7,135 nucleotides of DNA from positions 1 through 7,135 of the forward strand of contig JAFAGX010000469.1 in assembly GCA_019237515.1 (NCBI GenBank), written 5' to 3'. The notes under the pieces were generated by a model. It ran no database searches and was not told the origin of the DNA. It saw only the letters and a list, made by a program, of their open reading frames with translations. Shown here piece after piece: positions 1-5,727 of the stretch. This stretch comes from Acidobacteriaceae bacterium (GTDB taxonomy: Bacteria; Acidobacteriota; Terriglobia; Terriglobales; SbA1). Position 1 is the stretch's first letter. Every line of letters begins with the position of its first letter. A program made the position numbers and the translations under genes.

Positions 1-320
1 AATCGCTGCGCAATGCCTTCCGGCATGCCCAGGCGCGGAAGATTGAAGTTGAGATTCGCTATGACGCTGAGCAATTCCGGTTGCGCGTGCGCGATGATGG
101 AAAGGGAATTGACCCTGCTATTCTCTCCGGCCAAGGCGCTCAGGGACATTTCGGCTTGCGCGGCATGCCGGAACGCGCCACACTTATCGGAGGTAGGCTG
201 GAAGTGTGGAGCGAAGTCGGTGCAGGTACTGAAGTCGAATTACGCGTTCCCGCCAGCCGGGCCTATGCGAGCAGTCAAAAGCGTTCCTGGCTGTCACGAA
301 AATTTACGGCAAAGGCGTGA
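1..320 (+). CDS. Sensor histidine kinase, C-terminal ATPase part (5'-truncated by the window)
   Basis: Only the C-terminal HATPase_c domain is present. The reading frame is open from base 3 and stops with TGA at 318-320. Visible ATP-binding elements are an N-box (SLRNAFRHAQA, about codons 1-11), a G1 box (RDDGKGID), a G2 box (GHFGLRGMPERA) and a closing GAGTEVELRVPA strand. The GLRGM-ERA form is typical of the HisKA_3/NarX-type kinases that pair with NarL/FixJ regulators, and such a regulator begins 15 nt downstream, so the two are probably co-transcribed and cognate. The protein would autophosphorylate on a histidine encoded upstream of the window and pass the phosphate to that regulator. 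The tail (SRAYASSQKRSWLSRKF) resembles large acidobacterial kinases with beta-propeller sensor regions, but the sensor lies outside the window, so the signal is unknown. Confidence 0.9.
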   Translation, partial: SLRNAFRHAQARKIEVEIRYDAEQFRLRVRDDGKGIDPAILSGQGAQGHFGLRGMPERATLIGGRLEVWSEVGAGTEVELRVPASRAYASSQKRSWLSRKFTAKA

Positions 321-335
321 ATTAAAAATTGCATC

Positions 336-965
336 ATGACCGGTTCCTCCCCAATTCGAATTCTGGCCGTTGACGACCATCCAATCGTGCGGCAGGGGAT
401 TGCCGGGCTAATTGGCATTCAGACGGATATGTCTCTGGTGGCCGAGGCATCCAACGGTCGCGAAGCCATCCAGCAATTCAGAACCCATCATCCCGATGTC
501 ACGCTGATGGACTTGCAGATGCCGGAAATGAATGGACTCGACGCGCTTATTGCCATTCGCAATGAATGTCCGGAAGCAAAAGTAATTGTATTGACTACCT
601 ACGCAGGCGACACGCAAATCCTTCGTGCCCTCAAGGCCGGGGCTCAGGCCTACCTCCTCAAAAACACACTACACAAGGAATTGCTGGAGACAATCCGCTC
701 AGTTTCCTCCGGGAAAAAAACCCTTTCTCCCGAGGTCTCCTACCAAGTCGCCGAGCACGTAACCGATGACGCACTCACGCCTGCAGAAATTCTAGTCTTG
801 CGACTGATCGCAGCAGGCAACGCAAATAAACAAATTGCGGATCAGCTCTCCATAACCGAAGAAACTGTCAAGAGTCGAGTCAAGTGCATTCTTTCCAAAT
901 TGGGCGCCAACGACCGCACCCATGCCGCGATGATCGGGTTGAAGCGAGGGATTATCGAGTTGTGA
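336..965 (+). CDS. NarL/FixJ-family response regulator
   Basis: A 209-residue protein of normal length for the family. The N-terminal receiver domain (about 6-125) has the acidic pair D13/D14, phosphoacceptor D59 in LMDLQMPEMNG, T87 in VIVLTTY and K109 in AYLLK, so all catalytic positions are intact. The C-terminal LuxR-type helix-turn-helix (about 147-207) shows LTPAEILVLRLIAAGNANKQIA and ITEETVKSRVKCILSKLGANDRT. It should be a cytoplasmic DNA-binding transcription factor activated by phosphorylation from the kinase just upstream. The ATG at 336 is the first start after the kinase stop. No strong Shine-Dalgarno is visible, which suggests translational coupling or leaderless re-initiation. 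Targets are unknown. Two dyads in the gap before the downstream DoxX-like gene are possible operators. Confidence 0.95.
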   Translation: MTGSSPIRILAVDDHPIVRQGIAGLIGIQTDMSLVAEASNGREAIQQFRTHHPDVTLMDLQMPEMNGLDALIAIRNECPEAKVIVLTTYAGDTQILRALKAGAQAYLLKNTLHKELLETIRSVSSGKKTLSPEVSYQVAEHVTDDALTPAEILVLRLIAAGNANKQIADQLSITEETVKSRVKCILSKLGANDRTHAAMIGLKRGIIEL

Positions 966-998
966 GTTCCATAAGCCCTTTCCCAAGCGTGTGAGTAA

Positions 999-1012
999 CA
1001 CCCTAAAGGGTG
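999..1012. repeat. Perfect 6-bp inverted repeat (CACCCT-AA-AGGGTG)
   Basis: Arms 999-1004 and 1007-1012 are perfect reverse complements around a 2-nt AA spacer. The site lies 34 nt after the response-regulator stop and 71 nt before the DoxX-like start. The short, symmetric, tightly spaced form fits a dimeric regulator site, and NarL-family proteins bind short inverted heptamers with 2-bp spacing. It is too small, and lacks a T-run, to be a convincing terminator. Assignment as an operator is inference. Confidence 0.4.
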
Positions 1013-1059
1013 GGAATGCTGGCTCTTTTTGGGGTTTCCACGGGTCCACGTAACGTCAC

Positions 1060-1073
1060 AACATAGTTATGTT
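1060..1073. repeat. Perfect 6-bp inverted repeat (AACATA-GT-TATGTT)
   Basis: Arms 1060-1065 and 1068-1073 are perfect reverse complements with a 2-nt spacer, the same geometry as the dyad at 999-1012. It ends just before the AGAAAGG ribosome-binding sequence of the DoxX-like gene. It could be a regulator site overlapping a promoter (TATGTT resembles a -10 element, but no convincing -35 is seen) or a 5'-UTR hairpin. Function is not established. Confidence 0.35.
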
Positions 1074-1082
1074 TAGAAAGGT

Positions 1083-1472
1083 GTGTCGTTGCGTCGCTTG
1101 TATTCCACCTTCGCAGGCGGCTGGCCTGGAGTCGGTCTGCTGCTATTGCGCTTTGTCGGCGGTACTGCACTGGTTCTTCGCTCTTCCTCGAGAATCTGGG
1201 GGGATCCCCCGTTGAATGTAACAATTCCAGCCGTGCTCTTGGTGGGAGCAGGAATCCTTTTAGTCGCAGGTTTGTGGACACCGATCGCCGGAACCCTGGC
1301 GGCGATTGTTGAAATCTGGAAGATGTTCACACTACCCGGAGACAGGTGGGTGTGGATGTTGTTAGCTACCTTTGCTGTCGCCCTTGCAATGTTAGGGCCG
1401 GGGCTGTGGTCAATTGACGCGCGCCTGTTTGGGTGGAAGCGCGTCGAGCCCCCGCCACGCAAGCCCCGCTAA
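1083..1472 (+). CDS. DoxX-family small integral membrane protein
   Basis: A 129-residue hydrophobic protein with about four membrane segments (roughly 14-33, 48-65, 67-84 and 89-107). DoxX-like hallmarks are the first helix GVGLLLLRFVGGTALV, GLWTPIAGTLAAIVEIW in the middle, and the closing LGPGLWSIDARLFGW just before a short basic, proline-rich tail. DoxX proteins sit in the cytoplasmic membrane. Some are linked to quinol or thiosulfate oxidation or to redox defence, but most, including this one, have no assigned reaction. The start shown is GTG at 1083. A TTG at 1089, two codons later in frame, has better spacing from the AGAAAGG at 1075-1081 and may be the true start. The 117-nt gap after the response regulator carries two dyads, so the gene may have its own regulated promoter. 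Confidence 0.8.
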   Translation: MSLRRLYSTFAGGWPGVGLLLLRFVGGTALVLRSSSRIWGDPPLNVTIPAVLLVGAGILLVAGLWTPIAGTLAAIVEIWKMFTLPGDRWVWMLLATFAVALAMLGPGLWSIDARLFGWKRVEPPPRKPR

Positions 1473-1490
1473 ACTCTCCTTCAGAGTTTT
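1471..1490 (+). terminator. Weak AT-rich hairpin at end of DoxX-like gene
   Basis: A perfect 7-bp stem, AAACTCT (1471-1477) with AGAGTTT (1483-1489), closes a 5-nt CCTTC loop and is followed by one more T and then CC. It overlaps the TAA stop of the DoxX-like gene. The placement suits a terminator, but the stem is AU-rich and there is no U-tract, so intrinsic termination would be inefficient. Confidence 0.35.
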
Positions 1491-1596
1491 CCAAGCGATT
1501 AAATCTTTAGCCTCGAAAGAAGGGGCCATGTCTGCCCTCAAGAGTTGGCGATTCGCCCCGATGTGGGGCTGTGCGCAAATCCAACTTGATGGACAA

Positions 1597-1612
1597 TGGC
1601 TCCGCACTTGAA
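1597..1612 (+). promoter_or_regulatory. Weak sigma-54 (-24/-12) promoter candidate
   Basis: The sequence TGGCTCC-GCAC-TTGAA keeps the -24 TGGC and the correct 4-nt spacing to a -12 TTG, but the C of the conserved -12 GC is replaced by A. It is about 55 nt upstream of the small ORF at 1666 and about 350 nt upstream of the first sigma-54 activator gene. It would place transcription start near 1623. It is clearly weaker than the match at 5526-5541, and such partial matches occur by chance. Confidence 0.25.
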
Positions 1613-1665
1613 CAAGACCGTAAATTCCAGTTCAAGCCTGAACGGTCGAAAAAGGAGTACCGAGT

Positions 1666-1842
1666 ATGACGTTCATTCCCACAGAAACCGGCTTTATGAA
1701 TCTGGAAGATTCCGAAAAACTGTTACGCGTCATCTTCCCAAATTATCCCAGTCTGGACCCATGCCATCGCCCGCCAAGCCTGGAGCCCATGATCGCGGCC
1801 GTGCAGATCGGAGAAACGTGCCATGTTCTACATCACTGCTGA
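1666..1842 (+). CDS. Small hypothetical protein, 58 residues
   Basis: An ATG at 1666 preceded by a strong Shine-Dalgarno (AAAGGAG, 1651-1657, 8-nt spacer) opens a 58-codon frame ending in TGA at 1840-1842. The product begins MTFIPTETGFMNLEDSEKLL, has a proline-rich middle and ends in a Cys/His cluster (ETCHVLHHC). No signal peptide, membrane segment or familiar domain is seen. The reason to believe it is the ribosome-binding site and the otherwise unexplained 490-nt gap it occupies. Its 3' end overlaps the next small ORF by 20 nt in another frame, so it is either the first of two coupled small genes or the front half of a frameshifted ~95-residue protein. I do not recognise the family. Confidence 0.45.
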   Translation: MTFIPTETGFMNLEDSEKLLRVIFPNYPSLDPCHRPPSLEPMIAAVQIGETCHVLHHC

Positions 1843-1954
1843 AACTTGCCGTAGGTTCACACTCGCCGAAGTTCTTATCATGGCAGCTATGAACACGAAA
1901 ACTACCCGTCCGGTAAACGTCCGAACCAGAACTGCAGCAGCGCAGAGAGGATAG
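1823..1954 (+). CDS. Small hypothetical ORF, 43 residues, overlapping the previous one
   Basis: An ATG at 1823 with GGAG at 1810-1813 (9-nt spacer) opens a 43-codon frame (MFYITAETCRRFTLAEVLIM at the N-terminus, a basic Arg/Thr/Ala-rich tail) ending in TAG at 1952-1954. It starts inside the 58-residue ORF in the +1 frame. Its stop codon lies within the AGGAG ribosome-binding site of the activator gene at 1964. This arrangement suggests translational coupling. Alternatively, skipping one base near 1824 would join it to the upstream frame as one ~95-residue protein. No domain is recognised, and it may be non-coding leader sequence. Confidence 0.3.
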   Translation: MFYITAETCRRFTLAEVLIMAAMNTKTTRPVNVRTRTAAAQRG

Positions 1955-1963
1955 GAGAAAACT

Positions 1964-3034
1964 ATGGCATGCGCGACGGTTGATTTCACCGACATCGGAG
2001 AACTCGCAGGAAATAGCTACCCTGCTGTCGCGGAGCTGCAAGAGCAGGCGCTTTCTCTGGAATGCGAGGACGACTCTGAGCACTGCTTCGAGGGCATTAT
2101 CGGCAAGAGTGCGGCTATTAAGAAGGTGTTTGAACAAATCGCGATCGTCGCCCCGACCGATGCCACCGTATTACTCCACGGTGAGACTGGCACCGGGAAA
2201 GAGTTGATCGCAAGCGCCATTCACAACATCAGCGCGCGGCGTAACCGTGCATTTGTGCGCATGAACTGCGCCGCTATTCCGTCGGGACTGTTGGAAAGCG
2301 AACTTTTCGGACACGAGAAGGGAGCGTTTACCGGCGCGCTGATGCAAAGAAAGGGTCGATTCGAACTCGCGAATGGGGGTTCCCTGTTTCTGGACGAGAT
2401 TGGCGACATCAGCCTGGAGTTGCAGCCGAAATTGTTGCTCGCGGTCCAGGAGCAGGAGTTCGAACGTCTGGGAAGCGCCAACACAATCCATGTGAATGTA
2501 CGCATGGTCGCTGCTACCCATCGCGATCTGCGAGAGATGATCCGGCAGCAGAAGTTCCGCGAGGATCTTTTCTATCGCTTTAACGTATTCCCGATCGAGA
2601 TCCCTCCTCTTCGCGAAAGGCGTGAAGACATTCCACTGCTCGTAAAGTATTTCGTCGCGAAGCTATCGGCACACATGCGAAAGCAGATTCGCTTTATAGC
2701 CGGGAACACAATGGAACTGCTGAGGAGCTGCGACTGGAAAGGAAATATAAGGGAACTCGCCAACTTTATCGAACGCGCCGTGATCCTCACACGCGGTGAT
2801 GAGTTGCACGTCCCGGTAGCGGAGCTTAGTTCCTCTTGTGGCATCGCTGTCGCCGCTGTTTCGGCCTCTACTTTTCATCAGGCAGAATCCGATGTGATCA
2901 TTGATGCACTGAAAGCCGCGTCGGGACGGATCGCGGGAAAAGGAGGGGCCGCCGAACGGCTGGGATTGAAGCGTACGACTCTGCAAAACAAGATTCGACG
3001 GCTCGGTATTACGAAAGCACAGTACCAGCATTAG
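1964..3034 (+). CDS. Sigma-54-dependent transcriptional activator lacking a sensory domain (AAA+ and Fis-type HTH)
   Basis: A 356-residue bacterial enhancer-binding protein. The AAA+ domain (about 42-280) has Walker A GETGTGKE (73-80), the sigma-54-contacting GAFTGA loop (120-125), Walker B LFLDEIGD (D144/E145), sensor I VAATHR (182-187), arginine-finger region FREDLFYR (198-205) and sensor II GNIREL (R263). A Fis/FhlA-type helix-turn-helix (about 321-348, AAERLGLKRTTLQNKIRRLG) ends it. The start is supported by AGGAG at 1953-1957. There is no receiver or GAF domain. Only about 22 unique residues precede a linker shared with the downstream paralogue, so it resembles PspF in architecture and may be constitutive or controlled by a partner. 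Unusual positions compared with its paralogue are L159 (Arg there), K259 (Pro in the usual WPGN) and A266 (Gln). These may lower activity. It is probably co-transcribed with the gene at 3094 (59-nt gap). Confidence 0.93.
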   Translation: MACATVDFTDIGELAGNSYPAVAELQEQALSLECEDDSEHCFEGIIGKSAAIKKVFEQIAIVAPTDATVLLHGETGTGKELIASAIHNISARRNRAFVRMNCAAIPSGLLESELFGHEKGAFTGALMQRKGRFELANGGSLFLDEIGDISLELQPKLLLAVQEQEFERLGSANTIHVNVRMVAATHRDLREMIRQQKFREDLFYRFNVFPIEIPPLRERREDIPLLVKYFVAKLSAHMRKQIRFIAGNTMELLRSCDWKGNIRELANFIERAVILTRGDELHVPVAELSSSCGIAVAAVSASTFHQAESDVIIDALKAASGRIAGKGGAAERLGLKRTTLQNKIRRLGITKAQYQH

Positions 3035-3093
3035 CGGCGCCGTTCCCGGTCTGCGCGGCATTGTCAATCTGAACTGATACCCGAGGGAGATAC

Positions 3094-5163
3094 ATGACGA
3101 GCGATGAAAAGCGGTATCAAGCATTGTTGGACGTCTCCAACGCTTTGGCCGATCAGCCCACCGTCAAAGGCGTCCTGCAGAGTGTGCGCCGAGTTTTGTC
3201 CAGCACTTCCCGGCTGCACGGTGCGGACCTCTACGTGTTGAGCGACGACGGGGAAAGTCTGCACTGTCTGGCGTTTGACCGAGAGGCCGACGCCCCGGCG
3301 ATAAATGTCGGGACCAAATTGCTACGTACGGGTGCGGTGGCGCAAGTGCTTGATGAGCAAGAACCCGTCTTTATTCCAGATGTGTCCCAGGAGATGCTGA
3401 GACAGCCACACATTGCGCCATTTGCAGCCGAAGCAGTCGGGCGAAGCACGTATTTGTTCCCGGTCTCTACCTCCAACAAGCGCTACGGAATTCTTGCGAT
3501 GACCAAGTCACAGGGGCAGCAATTTGCTCCCGAAGACGTTGAGATGCTCCGTTCTCTGGCCTCGCACGTGGCAATCGCACTCGAATGCGCGCTAGCCAAA
3601 GACACGGCTGAGCTCTATCACCGCGAAGTCGTGAACCAGCGGGATCGGCTTGGTCTCTTGCTGGAAATCAACAACCACATTGTCAGCAAGCTTGAAGCAG
3701 ACGAACTCTTCCAGGCAGTCGCAGGGTCGATGCGGAAGCACCTTGGGAATGATTTCACATCATTGTGGCTGCTGAACAAACAGACAGGCTTTCTGGAACG
3801 CAAGTTTCTCGATTTCCCGACTGGCAAAGGATTGCTGGAAAAAGTTGTCATCGCCGAACCCACAAAGCTATGGAGCGAATGGTCGCGCCTGCACACACCA
3901 CAGTATTACTCACCGCTGGAAGCAGAAATACCTGCGGCGGTTCGCGAGGCTGCTCGCGCCGAATCTCTCGTTTCGGCCGTTCTTGTGCCCCTGATCGGAG
4001 TGGACGGTCCTTTGGGCCTGTTGACGATGGGCAGTCGAAAGGAAAATGCGTTCAGCGAGTCGGATCGCGACCTGCTGTCTCAGATCGGCACTCAAATTTC
4101 TTTGCTGCTCGCTAACGCTCTGGCTTATGGCCGGTTGCGCGCATCACGAGATGAGTTGCAAGATCAACGGGAGTATTTGGAATCGGAGATCAGCTCAGAT
4201 TACAACTTCGAAGACATCATCGGAAACAGTCCGGCGATCAAAAGAGTTTTCGAACAAATCTCGATCGTTGCCGCAACGGATTCCACCGTTTTACTCCATG
4301 GCGAGACAGGCACGGGCAAAGAATTGATCGCCCGCGCAATTCACAATCTAAGCCCGAGGCGAGAGCGTACTTTCGTCCGCATGAATTGCGCCGCTATTCC
4401 TTCGGGACTACTGGAGAGCGAACTGTTTGGCCACGAAAAAGGCGCCTTTACCGGAGCCCTGATGCAAAAAAAGGGCAGGTTCGAACTTGCTGATCATGGT
4501 TCGCTCTTTCTCGACGAAATCGGTGATATCAGCATGGAGTTGCAACCGAAATTGTTGCGTGCTGTTCAGGAGCAGGAGTTCGAACGCTTGGGCAGCGCCA
4601 GAACCATTCATGTGAACGTGCGGATGATCGCTGCGACACACCGGGATCTGCCTGCGATGATTCGTGAAGGCAAATTCCGGGAGGACCTTTTTTATCGGTT
4701 AAATGTGTTCCCCATCGATATTCCCCCGCTTCGTGAGCGGAGGGAAGACGTTCCGCTGCTTGTCAATTACTTCGTATCCAAGTTATCCCGACGCATGGGA
4801 AAAAAAATCAAGTCCATCCCCAGGCAGGCAATGGAGATGCTCGCAGATGCCCCATGGCCGGGCAATGTGCGCGAACTGCAGAACTTAATCGAGCGGGCGG
4901 TGATTCTTACGCGCGGTGACGAGCTAGAAGTGCCGCTCGCTGAGTTGCGCAATTCTTCAGAGATCGCTGTTGCCAGCGGTCTGACCTCCAGCTTTCGACA
5001 AGCCGAGTCCAGCGTGATTATCGAAGCTCTACGGGCGGCATCGGGGAAGATCGCCGGTAGAGGCGGCGCTGCCGAACGGCTCGGGTTGAAGCGAACGACT
5101 CTACAGAACAAAATTCGTCGCCTCGGAATCACCAGAGAAGATTACCGGCCGAGCGCGAATTAG
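3094..5163 (+). CDS. GAF-GAF sigma-54-dependent transcriptional activator (FhlA-like)
   Basis: A 689-residue cytoplasmic enhancer-binding protein. Two GAF-type sensory domains come first (about 8-165 and 185-345, each ending in a helix such as LRSLASHVAIALE or LLSQIGTQISLLLA), then a linker (347-371). The AAA+ domain (372-610) has Walker A GETGTGKE (403-410), GAFTGA (450-455), Walker B LFLDEIGD (471-478), FREDLFYR (528-535) and WPGNVREL (588-595), all canonical. A Fis-type helix-turn-helix (about 651-678) closes it. It should hydrolyse ATP to open sigma-54 RNA polymerase complexes, with ligand or redox state read by the GAF pair. The ligand cannot be told from sequence. ATG 3094 has GAGGGAG at 3083-3089. 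From about residue 353 to 680 it aligns gap-free with the preceding gene (offset 330), so the two are tandem paralogues. A strong sigma-54 promoter lies about 360 nt beyond its stop. Confidence 0.95.
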   Translation: MTSDEKRYQALLDVSNALADQPTVKGVLQSVRRVLSSTSRLHGADLYVLSDDGESLHCLAFDREADAPAINVGTKLLRTGAVAQVLDEQEPVFIPDVSQEMLRQPHIAPFAAEAVGRSTYLFPVSTSNKRYGILAMTKSQGQQFAPEDVEMLRSLASHVAIALECALAKDTAELYHREVVNQRDRLGLLLEINNHIVSKLEADELFQAVAGSMRKHLGNDFTSLWLLNKQTGFLERKFLDFPTGKGLLEKVVIAEPTKLWSEWSRLHTPQYYSPLEAEIPAAVREAARAESLVSAVLVPLIGVDGPLGLLTMGSRKENAFSESDRDLLSQIGTQISLLLANALAYGRLRASRDELQDQREYLESEISSDYNFEDIIGNSPAIKRVFEQISIVAATDSTVLLHGETGTGKELIARAIHNLSPRRERTFVRMNCAAIPSGLLESELFGHEKGAFTGALMQKKGRFELADHGSLFLDEIGDISMELQPKLLRAVQEQEFERLGSARTIHVNVRMIAATHRDLPAMIREGKFREDLFYRLNVFPIDIPPLRERREDVPLLVNYFVSKLSRRMGKKIKSIPRQAMEMLADAPWPGNVRELQNLIERAVILTRGDELEVPLAELRNSSEIAVASGLTSSFRQAESSVIIEALRAASGKIAGRGGAAERLGLKRTTLQNKIRRLGITREDYRPSAN

Positions 5164-5200
5164 TTTGCAGACCGATGATATTTTGAACGGAACGGCCCAA

Positions 5201-5485
5201 CTATTTGTGCCCGTTCTCGAACAATGGCAAATGGAGCCGCTCAAGAATGCCCGCTACATAAATATTCGCAGCCACAAACTGTGCACCGAGGCTACTTAAC
5301 CAATGGAGCAACTGCTCACCCGACGAGTCGATATAACAGATCTCCGTGAGGTCAACTACCAATCCCTTCGTGCCACCGTTACTTGCGACCAGAGCCTGTG
5401 CCTCCTGCGCCCAATCACCTGCCAGCCTACCAGACATCTTCAACATCGGACCTTTTGCGACGTCTTGAATTTCTGCCCGAAACAC
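5201..5485 (-). CDS. Stand-alone STAS-domain protein (anti-sigma factor antagonist-like)
   Basis: A 94-residue single-domain protein. The core LVVDLTEICYIDSSGEQLL (about 42-60) matches the STAS strand-loop-helix, with D53-S54-S55-G56 in the place of the SpoIIAA DSSG phosphorylation loop, so a serine is available for a partner kinase. The rest (GAQFVAANIYVAGILERL) fits the second half of the fold. STAS proteins usually act by partner switching with an anti-sigma kinase. No such kinase lies in the window, so the partner is unknown. The start is GTG at 5485, chosen because GAGGAG (5492-5497) sits 6 nt upstream. An out-of-frame ATG at 5489 is too close to that site. The gene is convergent with the GAF activator (37-nt gap) and has a near-perfect sigma-54 promoter about 40 nt upstream, which suggests control by the adjacent activators. 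Confidence 0.82.
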   Translation of the reverse strand: MFRAEIQDVAKGPMLKMSGRLAGDWAQEAQALVASNGGTKGLVVDLTEICYIDSSGEQLLHWLSSLGAQFVAANIYVAGILERLHLPLFENGHK

Positions 5486-5525
5486 TCATTTCTCCTCGAA
5501 CGATTTCCTCTAACCAGTGACGAAA

Positions 5526-5541
5526 GGCAACTCGCGTGCCA
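5526..5541 (-). promoter_or_regulatory. Sigma-54 (-24/-12) promoter of the STAS gene
   Basis: On the minus strand the sequence reads TGGCACG-CGAG-TTGCC. It matches the TGGCACG-N4-TTGC consensus in every core position, including GG at -24, GC at -12 and exact spacing. Only the weaker W after TTGC differs. The predicted transcription start is near 5515, giving a ~30-nt leader with the GAGGAG ribosome-binding site and then the GTG start of the STAS gene. Its position in an intergenic gap, its orientation and the neighbouring sigma-54 activator genes all support it. Confidence 0.85.
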
Positions 5542-5568
5542 AAGCTGCTGATTCTATCCCGCTGATAC

Positions 5569-5585
5569 GCTAGAGGATTTCTAGC
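5569..5585. promoter_or_regulatory. 17-bp dyad upstream of the sigma-54 promoter, possible activator site
   Basis: GCTAGA (5569-5574) and TCTAGC (5580-5585) form a perfect 6-bp inverted repeat around GGATT. The centre is about 62 bp upstream of the predicted STAS transcription start. Enhancer-binding proteins with Fis-type helix-turn-helix domains bind dyads like this upstream of -24 elements, usually somewhat further away. Assignment to the neighbouring activators is inference. Confidence 0.4.
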
Positions 5586-5624
5586 CGCTCGCTTCAACTG
5601 ATTGCCCACGCGTCGGACATTGTT

Positions 5625-5632
5625 CGCATGCG
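5625..5632. repeat. 8-bp palindrome CGCATGCG in the divergent intergenic region
   Basis: A perfect 8-bp palindrome about 110 bp upstream of the predicted STAS transcription start and about 95 bp upstream of the secreted-protein gene. It could be a second regulator half-site, but a palindrome of this length may occur by chance. The remainder of the 242-nt divergent gap (5486-5727) shows no convincing plus-strand promoter. Confidence 0.2.
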
Positions 5633-5727
5633 GTCAGAGCCGGTAAATCGCGTTTCTGAAGGTGGCATGTGACGAATAACGGCCAATTGCCTGAATACGG
5701 GCACGGCGCATAAGAAAGGAATCATTT

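Noticed and set aside
13..339. 108-codon plus-strand ORF at the window start
   Set aside because: It overlaps the kinase ATPase domain in another frame and has no recognisable protein features; the kinase frame shows clear N, G1 and G2 boxes.
1596..1892. 98-codon plus-strand ORF in the gap before the first activator
   Set aside because: No ribosome-binding site and a low-complexity Ser/Arg-rich composition; the overlapping 1666 frame has a strong Shine-Dalgarno.
1730..2137. 135-codon minus-strand ORF opposite the first activator
   Set aside because: Antisense shadow of the small ORFs and activator start, with no ribosome-binding site or domain.
5185..5216. GAACGG / CCGTTC inverted repeat between the convergent activator and STAS genes, as a bidirectional terminator
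   Set aside because: Only 6 bp with a 20-nt loop, reaching into the STAS coding end, and no T-run on either side.
5427..5609. 60-codon minus-strand ORF overlapping the start of the STAS gene
   Set aside because: It runs across the sigma-54 promoter and the STAS ribosome-binding site in a different frame and has no ribosome-binding site of its own.
5660..5727. Sigma-54 or sigma-70 promoter pointing toward the secreted-protein gene
   Set aside because: TGGCATG at 5664-5670 lacks a correctly spaced TTGC, and TTGCCT with ATAAGA is a poor match that would overlap the ribosome-binding site.
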